From: Anaerolineae bacterium | Lineage (GTDB): Bacteria; Chloroflexota; Anaerolineae; Anaerolineales; Villigracilaceae | Assembly (NCBI GenBank): GCA_003484265.1 | Contig: DNDO01000148.1 | Coordinates: 19,132-24,820, forward strand | Reading direction: 5' to 3' | Length of the DNA stretch: 5,689 bases | In this document: positions 1 to 4,800 of the stretch, piece by piece | Layout of the letters: every line of letters starts with the position of its first letter | How positions within the stretch are numbered: the first letter of the stretch is position 1 | Position numbers and translations under genes: made by a program | Notes under the pieces: generated by a model | What the model was told of the DNA's origin: nothing | The model's input: the letters and a program-made list of their open reading frames with translations, nothing else | Database searches by the model: none

Positions 1-186
1 ATGTCTCGTCCCATTGTTACCGCGAACCTCGATTGGACTCTCAAGGAATGCTCAAAACTGATGGGCGAGCGTCATATTCATCACCTGCCAGTATTGGATG
101 AGAGCGGTGTCCTGGTCGGCCTGATCTCTGCCACGGATATATTCATGTCCGTCGAAGAGCAGGGGTGGGTAGACAAGGATAAATAA
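1..186 (+). CDS. CBS-domain protein, C-terminal part (5' end cut by window)
   Basis: Only the last 61 codons are visible, ending in TAA at 184-186. Residues 3-50 read as one CBS motif: a 'RPIVTANLDWTL' strand and helix, then 'HIHHLPVLDESGVLVGLISATDIF'. The Gly40-Leu-Ile-Ser-Ala-Thr-Asp46 stretch is the usual G-h-h-S/T-x-x-D element that contacts ribose and phosphate of adenine nucleotides. CBS motifs normally occur in pairs, so the first motif probably lies left of position 1. The ATG at position 1 is then an internal methionine and not a real start. Stand-alone CBS-pair proteins bind AMP, ATP or related ligands and regulate partner proteins; the partner cannot be told here. The short tail after the domain (about 11 residues, rich in charged residues) shows that nothing follows it. 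The next gene starts 20 bases downstream, so the two are probably co-transcribed. Confidence 0.85.
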   Translation: MSRPIVTANLDWTLKECSKLMGERHIHHLPVLDESGVLVGLISATDIFMSVEEQGWVDKDK

Positions 187-206
187 TTAGATTCGCGTAG
201 TTCACC

Positions 207-830
207 ATGCCGAAGAAAAAATATTACGTTGTCTGGAAGGGACGAAAGACCGGCATATTCACATCCTGGTCGGAATGCGAAAAGCAGGTGAAGGGATTTG
301 TCGCGGCGGAGTATAAGGCGTTCGGTTCACTTAAAGAGGCGGAGACAGCGTACAACTCGAAGTATGAAGCGTATAAAGGGAAGTCGTCCTCTTTGGGCAA
401 GTGGAAAGACGCCAGCGTGAAGCCGGTTCGCCCGTCCATTTGTGTAGATGCGGCGTGCAGTGGCTCGCCGGGAAAAATGGAATATCGCGGCGTTTTCTTT
501 GAGTCGGGTGAGGAGTTTTTTAAGATCGGACCATTCCCCGACGGGACGAATAATGTTGGTGAATTTCTCGCCATTGTCCATGCCCTGACATGGTTATTGA
601 AGCACAATAAACAAGTCCCGATATATTCCGATTCAGAGAATGCAATCGCGTGGGTATACACTGGAAAATGCAAAACGAAGTTGAAACATACAACCAGTAA
701 TGCGCCGATATTCATGTTGATACGCAGTGCTGAGAATTGGCTTGCGGAAAATGAATTGCGCGATGATGCAGTCTTGAAATGGAAAACCGACCTGTGGGGC
801 GAGAACATCGCGGATTTTGGGAGAAAATGA
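207..830 (+). CDS. rnhA: Ribonuclease H with N-terminal viroplasmin (hybrid-binding) domain
   Basis: The 207-residue product should cleave the RNA strand of RNA-DNA hybrids in the cytoplasm, for example at R-loops and leftover primers. Residues 4-50 form the viroplasmin-like hybrid-binding domain: 'YYVVWKGRKTGIFTSW', then a helix with a conserved 'FGSLKEAETAY' end. A linker (about 55-75) leads to the RNase H fold. The acidic active-site residues are all recognisable: Asp81 in 'VDAACSGSPG', Glu119 in 'NNVGEFLAIVHAL', Asp142 in 'IYSDSENAIAWV', and Asp203 in the C-terminal 'WGENIADFGRK'. That C-terminal signature is typical of the viroplasmin-type family found in Bacteroidetes, Firmicutes and Chloroflexi. 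The length is normal for this family. No clear Shine-Dalgarno sequence precedes the ATG, but the start fits the family N-terminus. The stop codon abuts the next gene's ATG. Catalytic assignment is by motif recognition; the exact substrate preference is inferred. Confidence 0.93.
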   Translation: MPKKKYYVVWKGRKTGIFTSWSECEKQVKGFVAAEYKAFGSLKEAETAYNSKYEAYKGKSSSLGKWKDASVKPVRPSICVDAACSGSPGKMEYRGVFFESGEEFFKIGPFPDGTNNVGEFLAIVHALTWLLKHNKQVPIYSDSENAIAWVYTGKCKTKLKHTTSNAPIFMLIRSAENWLAENELRDDAVLKWKTDLWGENIADFGRK

Positions 831-1946
831 ATGGTTGAGAATAAGCGTTTTTATGATCTTGATTGGCTGCGTATCTTTGGTATGGTGGGTATCTTTTTAT
901 TCCACAATGCGCGTTTCTTTAATGATGAAGACTGGCATGTAAAAAACATGACTGATGATTTTGGCATGACGGTATTTGTGGCGATCCTTAATCAATTTAT
1001 CATGCCGCTGTTCTTTGTCTTGTCTGCATATGCAATCTACTACTCGCTCAAACATCGGACAGGCAATCAATTCATACGCGAGCGTGTCAACCGGTTGTTG
1101 GTCCCGTTGGGGTTCGGCATCTTCACACATATCATCATTCAAGTATATATCGAACGCGTCACACATGACCAGTTCACAGGAACATTCTGGCAGTTCGTCC
1201 CGCAGTACTTCAAAGGTTGGTATGGCTTCGGCGGCAACTTCGCGTGGATGGGTTTGCATCTCTGGTACCTGCTCATGCTCTTCCTTTTTTCGTGGCTCAC
1301 ATTGCCGCTATTTATCAAGTGGAAGAACGAAAACTCATTCATGACTCGGTTGGCAGAAACACTTGCAAAGCCTGGCATGGTGTTTCTATTTTTCATTCCC
1401 ATCGCGTTGGTTGAAATGATCGTCAACCAATTCCCTGATTCGATTGGAATTCGTAGTTTTGGCGGTTGGAGTCCATTGACGTACTTGATGATATTCATTC
1501 TCGGTTATATCCTTGTGATGGATGACCGTTATCGGTCAGCCATCGAACGCCAGCGCTTCCTTTCTCTGACCTTGAGTCTTGTCGCGCTTTTCGGAGGTTT
1601 TTACCTCGTCCTCGGCATGGACGTTTCTACATACAATCCCGGCTTTGCATGGATCCGCGGGTTCAACACATGGGCATGGATGTTGACCTTCCTCGGATTC
1701 GCTTCCCGCCATCTCAATTTCAATAATCGTTTCCTAAACTACGCGAATGAGGCGGTCCTGCCGTTTTATATTTTGCATCAAACTGTGATCGTGACCCTAG
1801 GTTTCTTCATTGCAGATTGGAATATCGTCGCGTTTCCGAAATTCCTGTTCATGATTATGGTCAACTTCGCGGTCATTATGTTTATTTATGAATTCGTTGT
1901 AAAGCGGATCGGCGCCTTACGATACCTGTTCGGAATGAAAGGATAA
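831..1946 (+). CDS. Acyltransferase family 3 membrane protein (OpgC/MdoC-like)
   Basis: This 371-residue polytopic membrane protein belongs to the acyltransferase-3 family, whose members move acyl groups (acetyl, succinyl and similar) onto sugars or other acceptors at the membrane. It opens with 'FYDLDWLRIFGMVGIFLFHNARFF', the family's first helix ending in the conserved His25. The cytoplasmic 'RERVNRLLVPL' basic motif follows at 83-93, and 'HLWYL' lies at 143-147. Near the end, 'YANEAVLPFYILHQTVIV' (304-321, His316) is characteristic of the OpgC branch, which succinylates periplasmic glucans in Proteobacteria. About ten hydrophobic segments are visible along the chain, roughly at 14-30, 47-72, 90-108, 141-162, 183-200, 216-230, 243-262, 280-291, 308-328 and 337-357. 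A good Shine-Dalgarno sequence (GGGAG, 819-823) precedes the ATG, which directly follows the RNase H stop. The acceptor is unknown; no glucan synthase gene is nearby, so an OpgC function should not be assumed. Confidence 0.88.
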   Translation: MVENKRFYDLDWLRIFGMVGIFLFHNARFFNDEDWHVKNMTDDFGMTVFVAILNQFIMPLFFVLSAYAIYYSLKHRTGNQFIRERVNRLLVPLGFGIFTHIIIQVYIERVTHDQFTGTFWQFVPQYFKGWYGFGGNFAWMGLHLWYLLMLFLFSWLTLPLFIKWKNENSFMTRLAETLAKPGMVFLFFIPIALVEMIVNQFPDSIGIRSFGGWSPLTYLMIFILGYILVMDDRYRSAIERQRFLSLTLSLVALFGGFYLVLGMDVSTYNPGFAWIRGFNTWAWMLTFLGFASRHLNFNNRFLNYANEAVLPFYILHQTVIVTLGFFIADWNIVAFPKFLFMIMVNFAVIMFIYEFVVKRIGALRYLFGMKG

Positions 1947-1947
1947 A

Positions 1948-2520
1948 ATGAAAACAGCGCTCCTGGTGATCGATATTCAAAAGGATTATTTCCCCGGCGG
2001 CAAGTATCCATTGGCGAACCCGGAAGAAGCCGCAAAGAAGGCGTACCAGCTTCTCCAATGCTTTCGCGAACACAACAGCGGACACCATGTCCATATCCAA
2101 CATATTGAACTTGATCCAAATGCGGCATTCTTCGTTAAGGGCAGCACGGGGTCAGACATCCATGATATTGTCGCGCACTTTGAGGGTGAACCTATCGTTT
2201 ACAAACATGAGCCTAACTCATTTCTGAATACGAACCTGCTCGAACTCTTGAGAAGCTGGGAGATCGAGCGCGTTGTGATTACCGGCATGATGACTCACAT
2301 GTGCGTGGATGCCACAGCCCGCGCTGCATCCGATTTTGGGTTTCAGGTCATCGTCGCCGAAGACGCGTGTGCAACACGAGATCTGAAGCATGGGGATACG
2401 GTCATCCCCGCTGATCTGGTGCACAAGTCGTTTCTCGCTGCGTTGAAATCATATGGCAAAGTGATGAAATCGGAAGATATTATTGCGCTGCTTGCAGGCG
2501 AACAGGAAAATTCCAAATGA
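1948..2520 (+). CDS. Isochorismatase-family cysteine hydrolase
   Basis: This 190-residue soluble protein has the isochorismatase-like fold. The catalytic triad of the family is visible: Asp9 in 'ALLVIDIQKDYFPGG', Lys86 in 'VYKHEPNSFLNTNL', and the nucleophile Cys119 in 'VITGMMTHMCVDATARAA'. The Met-Met pair before Thr116 sits where the family's cis-peptide bond lies, and 'VIVAEDACAT' (134-143) is the conserved strand after the nucleophile. Family members hydrolyse amides or imides such as nicotinamide, ureido compounds and streptothricin, or vinyl ethers such as isochorismate. The substrate here cannot be read from sequence. The Asp-x-His metal site expected of nicotinamidases is not obvious around residues 49-56, so nicotinamidase is not the first choice. 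The length is typical. The ATG lies one base after the preceding stop and has a close AAAGGA at 1938-1943. The last codons overlap the next gene by 4 bases, implying translational coupling. Confidence 0.9.
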   Translation: MKTALLVIDIQKDYFPGGKYPLANPEEAAKKAYQLLQCFREHNSGHHVHIQHIELDPNAAFFVKGSTGSDIHDIVAHFEGEPIVYKHEPNSFLNTNLLELLRSWEIERVVITGMMTHMCVDATARAASDFGFQVIVAEDACATRDLKHGDTVIPADLVHKSFLAALKSYGKVMKSEDIIALLAGEQENSK

Positions 2521-3644
2521 CCACCCTCGACCCTGAAAAGCAAAAACAAGCAAAACTATATGCCCGCATCCGCCGCCGATTGTGGCTGGCAGAAACAGCC
2601 TTTAGCGCGGTCTATGCGCTTGGCTGGTTATTCCTCGGCTGGGCAATTTCGTTGCGCGCATGGCTGACGACATTCACGACCAACGAATGGCTTCTTGTTC
2701 CGGCGTTCGTTGCAGTTTTCGGCGGTACCTACTTCCTCGTCAATGCCCCTCTTAGTTATTACAGCGGATTTATTCTGCCGCACCGTTTTGGACAATCCAA
2801 CCAGACGCTCAGAGACTGGTTTATAGATCAGGTTAAAGGGCTGGCGGTTGGGACTCCCATCAGTCTGGTCCTGCTCGAATTGCTTTATTTTGCATTGAGG
2901 GTTACCGGCGAATTGTGGTGGCTGTGGGCAGCCGGCGGGATGCTGGTATTCAGTGTGTTACTCTCAAACCTTGCGCCGATCCTTATCATGCCGTTGTTCA
3001 ATAAATATGTCCCGTTGGGAGATGAGCACAAGGAATTGGAAGACCGTCTGCTTGCGCTTGCAAAACAAGCCAACACAAAAGTCCGCGGTGTATTCAAATT
3101 CGATATGTCCAAGCGGACGAAGTCTGCCAACGCCGCGTTGACGGGTGTCGGCAACACGCGCCGCATTGTATTGGGCGATACTCTTATAGATGAATTTTCT
3201 CCGGACGAGATCGAGACCGTGCTGGCGCACGAATTGGGGCACCACGTCAATCGCGATATTCCCCTGTCTATCGTGTTTAGCACGATCAGTACGACGGTTG
3301 GACTATATATTGCATCTTTGGGTTTGAATTGGGCGATCGGTTATTTCGGTTTTACATCCCCCGGTGATGTTGCCGCATTCCCGGCACTTGGTATCATCCT
3401 CGGCGTATTCGGACTTGTTTCGATGCCTTTCGAAAACGGATTATCCCGCTGGAGGGAGAGAAAGGCTGACGAATACGCGTTGCAGGTTACTGGCAAGCGG
3501 GAAGCGTTTGCGTCCGCTTTTACACGGCTGGCAAATCAAAACCTCGGCGAAGTCGATCCTGAGAAATGGGTGGTCTTGCTTTTCTATTCACATCCCCCGT
3601 TGGGCGAACGAATTGCGAAAGCGCAGGATTGGAATTCCGGCTAA
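2517..3644 (+). CDS. M48-family membrane metalloprotease, Ste24/CAAX protease 1 type
   Basis: This 375-residue integral membrane zinc protease has the two-part layout of Ste24-type enzymes. The N-terminal M48_N region (about 20-205) has hydrophobic helices near 31-50, 59-78, 107-127 and 133-160. The catalytic domain (about 205-372) contains 'VLAHELGHHVNRDIP', where His238, Glu239 and His242 form the HExxH zinc motif. The third zinc ligand is probably Glu314 in 'ERKADEYAL' (ExxAD). Two further helices (about 249-272 and 288-307) separate these motifs, as expected. The C-terminal 'YSHPPLGERI' (357-366) is another family signature. In eukaryotes Ste24 trims prenylated CAAX proteins and clears stalled translocons. 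In bacteria the role is usually assumed to be membrane protein quality control, which is an inference here. The ATGA overlap with the hydrolase gene and an AGGAA at 2504-2508 support this start. It is the last gene of the plus-strand string, and no terminator hairpin is seen after it. Confidence 0.94.
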   Translation: MTTLDPEKQKQAKLYARIRRRLWLAETAFSAVYALGWLFLGWAISLRAWLTTFTTNEWLLVPAFVAVFGGTYFLVNAPLSYYSGFILPHRFGQSNQTLRDWFIDQVKGLAVGTPISLVLLELLYFALRVTGELWWLWAAGGMLVFSVLLSNLAPILIMPLFNKYVPLGDEHKELEDRLLALAKQANTKVRGVFKFDMSKRTKSANAALTGVGNTRRIVLGDTLIDEFSPDEIETVLAHELGHHVNRDIPLSIVFSTISTTVGLYIASLGLNWAIGYFGFTSPGDVAAFPALGIILGVFGLVSMPFENGLSRWRERKADEYALQVTGKREAFASAFTRLANQNLGEVDPEKWVVLLFYSHPPLGERIAKAQDWNSG

Positions 3645-3940
3645 GCGTGGTCTTTCTGCATCCATGCTTTTCTTTGTAGTAGGATTGGGATGAGCACGAT
3701 CGTCACAATCACCCCGCCCATCACGACGATCCCGTCCGTGGAACCAACTTCGGAGCGGTCCTCCTCAACTGGAGGGGTGGGTGTTACCTGAGCGAAGAAC
3801 GCCCCGCCGCTCCCATTTTTAAATGCGGGAGGGGTTGTTGAAAAAGCGATCACTGTGCAGGATAATGCAAGGAAGATGGTTAATGCAACGACAATTGCAG
3901 GACGGATGAGTCTGTTCATAAGGCGGCTGTAGTATATCAT
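3641..3940 (-). CDS. Small predicted membrane or exported protein of unknown function
   Basis: I do not recognise this 99-residue product. It has a basic N-terminus (Arg10, Arg13), a hydrophobic run at about 14-34 that could be a signal peptide or membrane anchor, and a Pro/Thr/Glu-rich linker with 'TPTPPVEEDRSE' (53-64). A second hydrophobic helix follows at about 70-88, then a positively charged end ('QRKAWMQKDHA'). If the first segment is cleaved, this would be a type I membrane protein with a short outside part and a short cytoplasmic tail. Cys28 in 'LALSC' is only a poor lipobox, because alanine stands where leucine is normal. Two starts are possible: Met1 (start codon at 3938-3940) or Met8 (3917-3919). 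Met8 gives a more ordinary signal peptide. Neither has a clear Shine-Dalgarno sequence. Codon choice looks coding rather than random, but the gene is short, so it is less certain than its neighbours. Its TAG interlocks with the TAA of the convergent protease gene. Confidence 0.6.
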   Translation of the reverse strand: MIYYSRLMNRLIRPAIVVALTIFLALSCTVIAFSTTPPAFKNGSGGAFFAQVTPTPPVEEDRSEVGSTDGIVVMGGVIVTIVLIPILLQRKAWMQKDHA

Positions 3941-3961
3941 GCGACAAAATGCAAATGTCGC
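3941..3961. repeat. Inverted repeat (6-bp arms, 9-base centre) at the minus-gene start
   Basis: GCGACA (3941-3946) and TGTCGC (3956-3961) are perfect inverted arms around AAATGCAAA. The repeat touches the first possible start codon of the minus-strand gene. It could be a regulator binding site or a hairpin in the leader of that transcript. A related palindrome lies at 4027-4047. Confidence 0.5.
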
Positions 3962-3973
3962 GTGTTCTTTTGA

Positions 3974-3981
3974 AGTATAAT
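3974..3981. promoter_or_regulatory. Possible two-way -10 element
   Basis: TATAAT reads on the plus strand at 3976-3981, and TATACT reads on the minus strand across 3979-3974. On the minus strand it would give a leader of about 27 bases for the small membrane protein gene. No convincing -35 box is found at the right distance on either strand, so this is weak evidence. Confidence 0.3.
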
Positions 3982-4026
3982 CGCCACGTTGCTGGCGGGA
4001 TTGGCAATAATCGGCGAATCAGTGAT

Positions 4027-4047
4027 CGACGATGAACATTTTCGTCG
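4027..4047. repeat. Second inverted repeat, related to 3941-3961
   Basis: CGACGA (4027-4032) and TCGTCG (4042-4047) are perfect arms around a 9-base centre. Read on the minus strand, this site and the one at 3942-3960 both follow the pattern CGAC-(G)-AAAATG-..AT-(C)-GTCG. That similarity hints at one regulator binding both. A short direct repeat TCGTTGA also occurs at 4045-4051 and 4058-4064. Confidence 0.45.
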
Positions 4048-4083
4048 TTGAGCATGGTCGTTGATTGATGCAAGTCTTTTTTT
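4048..4083 (+). terminator. Weak terminator-like stem followed by seven T
   Basis: TTG-a-GCAT (4048-4055) can pair, with one bulged A, with ATGCAA (4068-4073). A run of seven T follows at 4077-4083. The stem is A+T-rich and its loop is about 12 bases, so it is at best a poor Rho-independent terminator. It could stop rightward read-through before the ACIII promoter, or end a short intergenic transcript. Confidence 0.25.
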
Positions 4084-4086
4084 CGG

Positions 4087-4114
4087 TTGACAAACTTATA
4101 ATAATGTTTACATT
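4087..4114 (+). promoter_or_regulatory. Possible upstream secondary promoter of the actA operon
   Basis: A perfect -35 hexamer TTGACA is at 4087-4092. The only -10 candidate at a usable distance is TACATT (4109-4114, spacer 16), which matches the consensus at four of six positions. It overlaps the -35 box of the better promoter just downstream, so the two may be alternatives. Confidence 0.3.
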
Positions 4115-4135
4115 TTAGATATGATTGAGTATAAT
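4107..4135 (+). promoter_or_regulatory. actA: Sigma-70-type promoter of the actA operon
   Basis: TTTACA (4107-4112) and a perfect TATAAT (4130-4135) are separated by exactly 17 bases. Transcription should begin near 4141-4143, leaving a leader of roughly 37 bases before the actA ATG. This is the best promoter match seen in the window. The surrounding DNA is A+T-rich, as is common upstream of strong promoters. Confidence 0.75.
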
Positions 4136-4136
4136 C

Positions 4137-4154
4137 TCGTGCATTATTTCACGA
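4137..4154. promoter_or_regulatory. Putative Rex-like (or CRP/FNR-type) operator on the actA transcription start
   Basis: TCGTG (4137-4141) and CACGA (4150-4154) are perfect inverted arms of an 18-bp palindrome. Against the Rex consensus TTGTGAA-N4-TTCACAA, 11 of the 14 defined positions match. Two of the three mismatches (positions 2 and 17) are symmetric. It also carries the GTG..TCAC core of CRP-like sites. It begins just after the -10 box and covers the expected start of transcription, a normal place for a repressor. Which regulator binds is an inference. Confidence 0.4.
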
Positions 4155-4168
4155 ATAAAACTTGTTAC

Positions 4169-4173
4169 AGGAG
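4169..4173 (+). promoter_or_regulatory. actA: Shine-Dalgarno site that fixes the actA start
   Basis: AGGAG ends five bases before the ATG at 4179. An in-frame TTG at 4125 would give 18 more residues, but it lies upstream of the -10 box and has no ribosome site, so it cannot be on the promoter's transcript. Confidence 0.8.
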
Positions 4174-4178
4174 CCTGC

Positions 4179-4778
4179 ATGATCAAGAGAATTTTTGAAG
4201 GACTGATAAGCCCAATGGGGCGGGTCGGTGTGCTCATTGCGGCGTTGTCTTTGTTCAGCCTTGCCGCTTATGGGATCTACACGACACAGCAGCCGCCCGA
4301 TCAGCCCATTGAATTCAGGCACGACGTCCATGTGAAACTGGGGGTGCAATGTCTTTACTGCCACCCTGGAGCTTTACGAGGACCTTCTTCCGGTGTACCG
4401 ACACAAAATAAATGCTGGGGCTGTCATCAGCAGATAGAAAAAACCTTTACTAGTGAACGACTAGCTGTATTGGTCGAATATGTCGAACGGAATGAGCCGA
4501 TCGTCTGGGTGCCTGTTGCACAAGTACCGGACTTTGTCCACTTTACACATCGCCCGCATGTTGCGGCAGGGTTGAACTGTGAGACCTGTCACGGTGACGT
4601 AAGCGAGATGGAAATTTACGAAAACCCTCAAGTTCTTAATATGGGTTGGTGCCTCACTTGCCACAAGGAGCGCACAGAAGACAACGTCCAGAACAATCCA
4701 AATGATGATCCGCATATATCTGAACTGCTTCATGAAAAACGCACGAAGTTGATGGACTGCGGAACATGTCATTATTAA
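4179..4778 (+). CDS. actA: Pentaheme cytochrome c subunit of alternative complex III (ActA)
   Basis: With the ATG chosen here the product has 199 residues. A single hydrophobic helix at about 14-34 anchors it, and the rest lies outside the cytoplasmic membrane. Five CxxCH heme-c sites are present: 58-62 (CLYCH), 79-83 (CWGCH), 134-138 (CETCH), 158-162 (CLTCH) and 194-198 (CGTCH, one residue from the end). Extra histidines suited to act as distal heme ligands include His48, His51, His121, His124, His127, His179 and His185. 'FVHFTHRPHVAAGLNCETCH' is a classic multiheme layout. Five hemes, one N-terminal helix, and a following molybdopterin-oxidoreductase-like gene match ActA of ACIII, the quinol-oxidising complex that replaces cytochrome bc1 in some bacteria. 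It passes electrons out of the complex to a soluble carrier or an oxidase. It is led by its own promoter and is followed after 22 bases by actB. Other pentaheme proteins are possible, but this context makes ActA much the likeliest. Confidence 0.88.
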   Translation: MIKRIFEGLISPMGRVGVLIAALSLFSLAAYGIYTTQQPPDQPIEFRHDVHVKLGVQCLYCHPGALRGPSSGVPTQNKCWGCHQQIEKTFTSERLAVLVEYVERNEPIVWVPVAQVPDFVHFTHRPHVAAGLNCETCHGDVSEMEIYENPQVLNMGWCLTCHKERTEDNVQNNPNDDPHISELLHEKRTKLMDCGTCHY

Positions 4779-4800
4779 TCCGGGTGAAAAGGAACATATT

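Noticed and set aside
224..808. A 194-codon open frame on the minus strand inside the RNase H gene.
   Set aside because: The plus strand encodes a complete RNase H with all four catalytic acidic residues. The antisense product resembles no family I know and has no ribosome site or operon context, so it is a shadow frame.
1948..2520. The cysteine hydrolase as a nicotinamidase (PncA) or true isochorismatase.
   Set aside because: The catalytic triad is present, but the nicotinamidase metal-binding Asp-x-His pattern is not clear, and no siderophore or NAD salvage genes are nearby. Only the family-level name is supported.
2885..3283. Minus-strand frames of 132 and 93 codons opposite the protease gene.
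   Set aside because: They overlap the conserved HExxH-coding region, have no domain signature, and are best explained as by-products of the protease codons.
3631..3638. GGAATTCC palindrome near the end of the protease gene, considered as a terminator stem.
   Set aside because: It is only four base pairs with no loop, lies inside the coding sequence and has no T-run after it, so it cannot act as a terminator.
4097..4102. TATAAT at 4097-4102 as the -10 box paired with TTGACA at 4087-4092.
   Set aside because: Only four bases separate the two hexamers, far from the 16-18 needed, so they cannot form one promoter.
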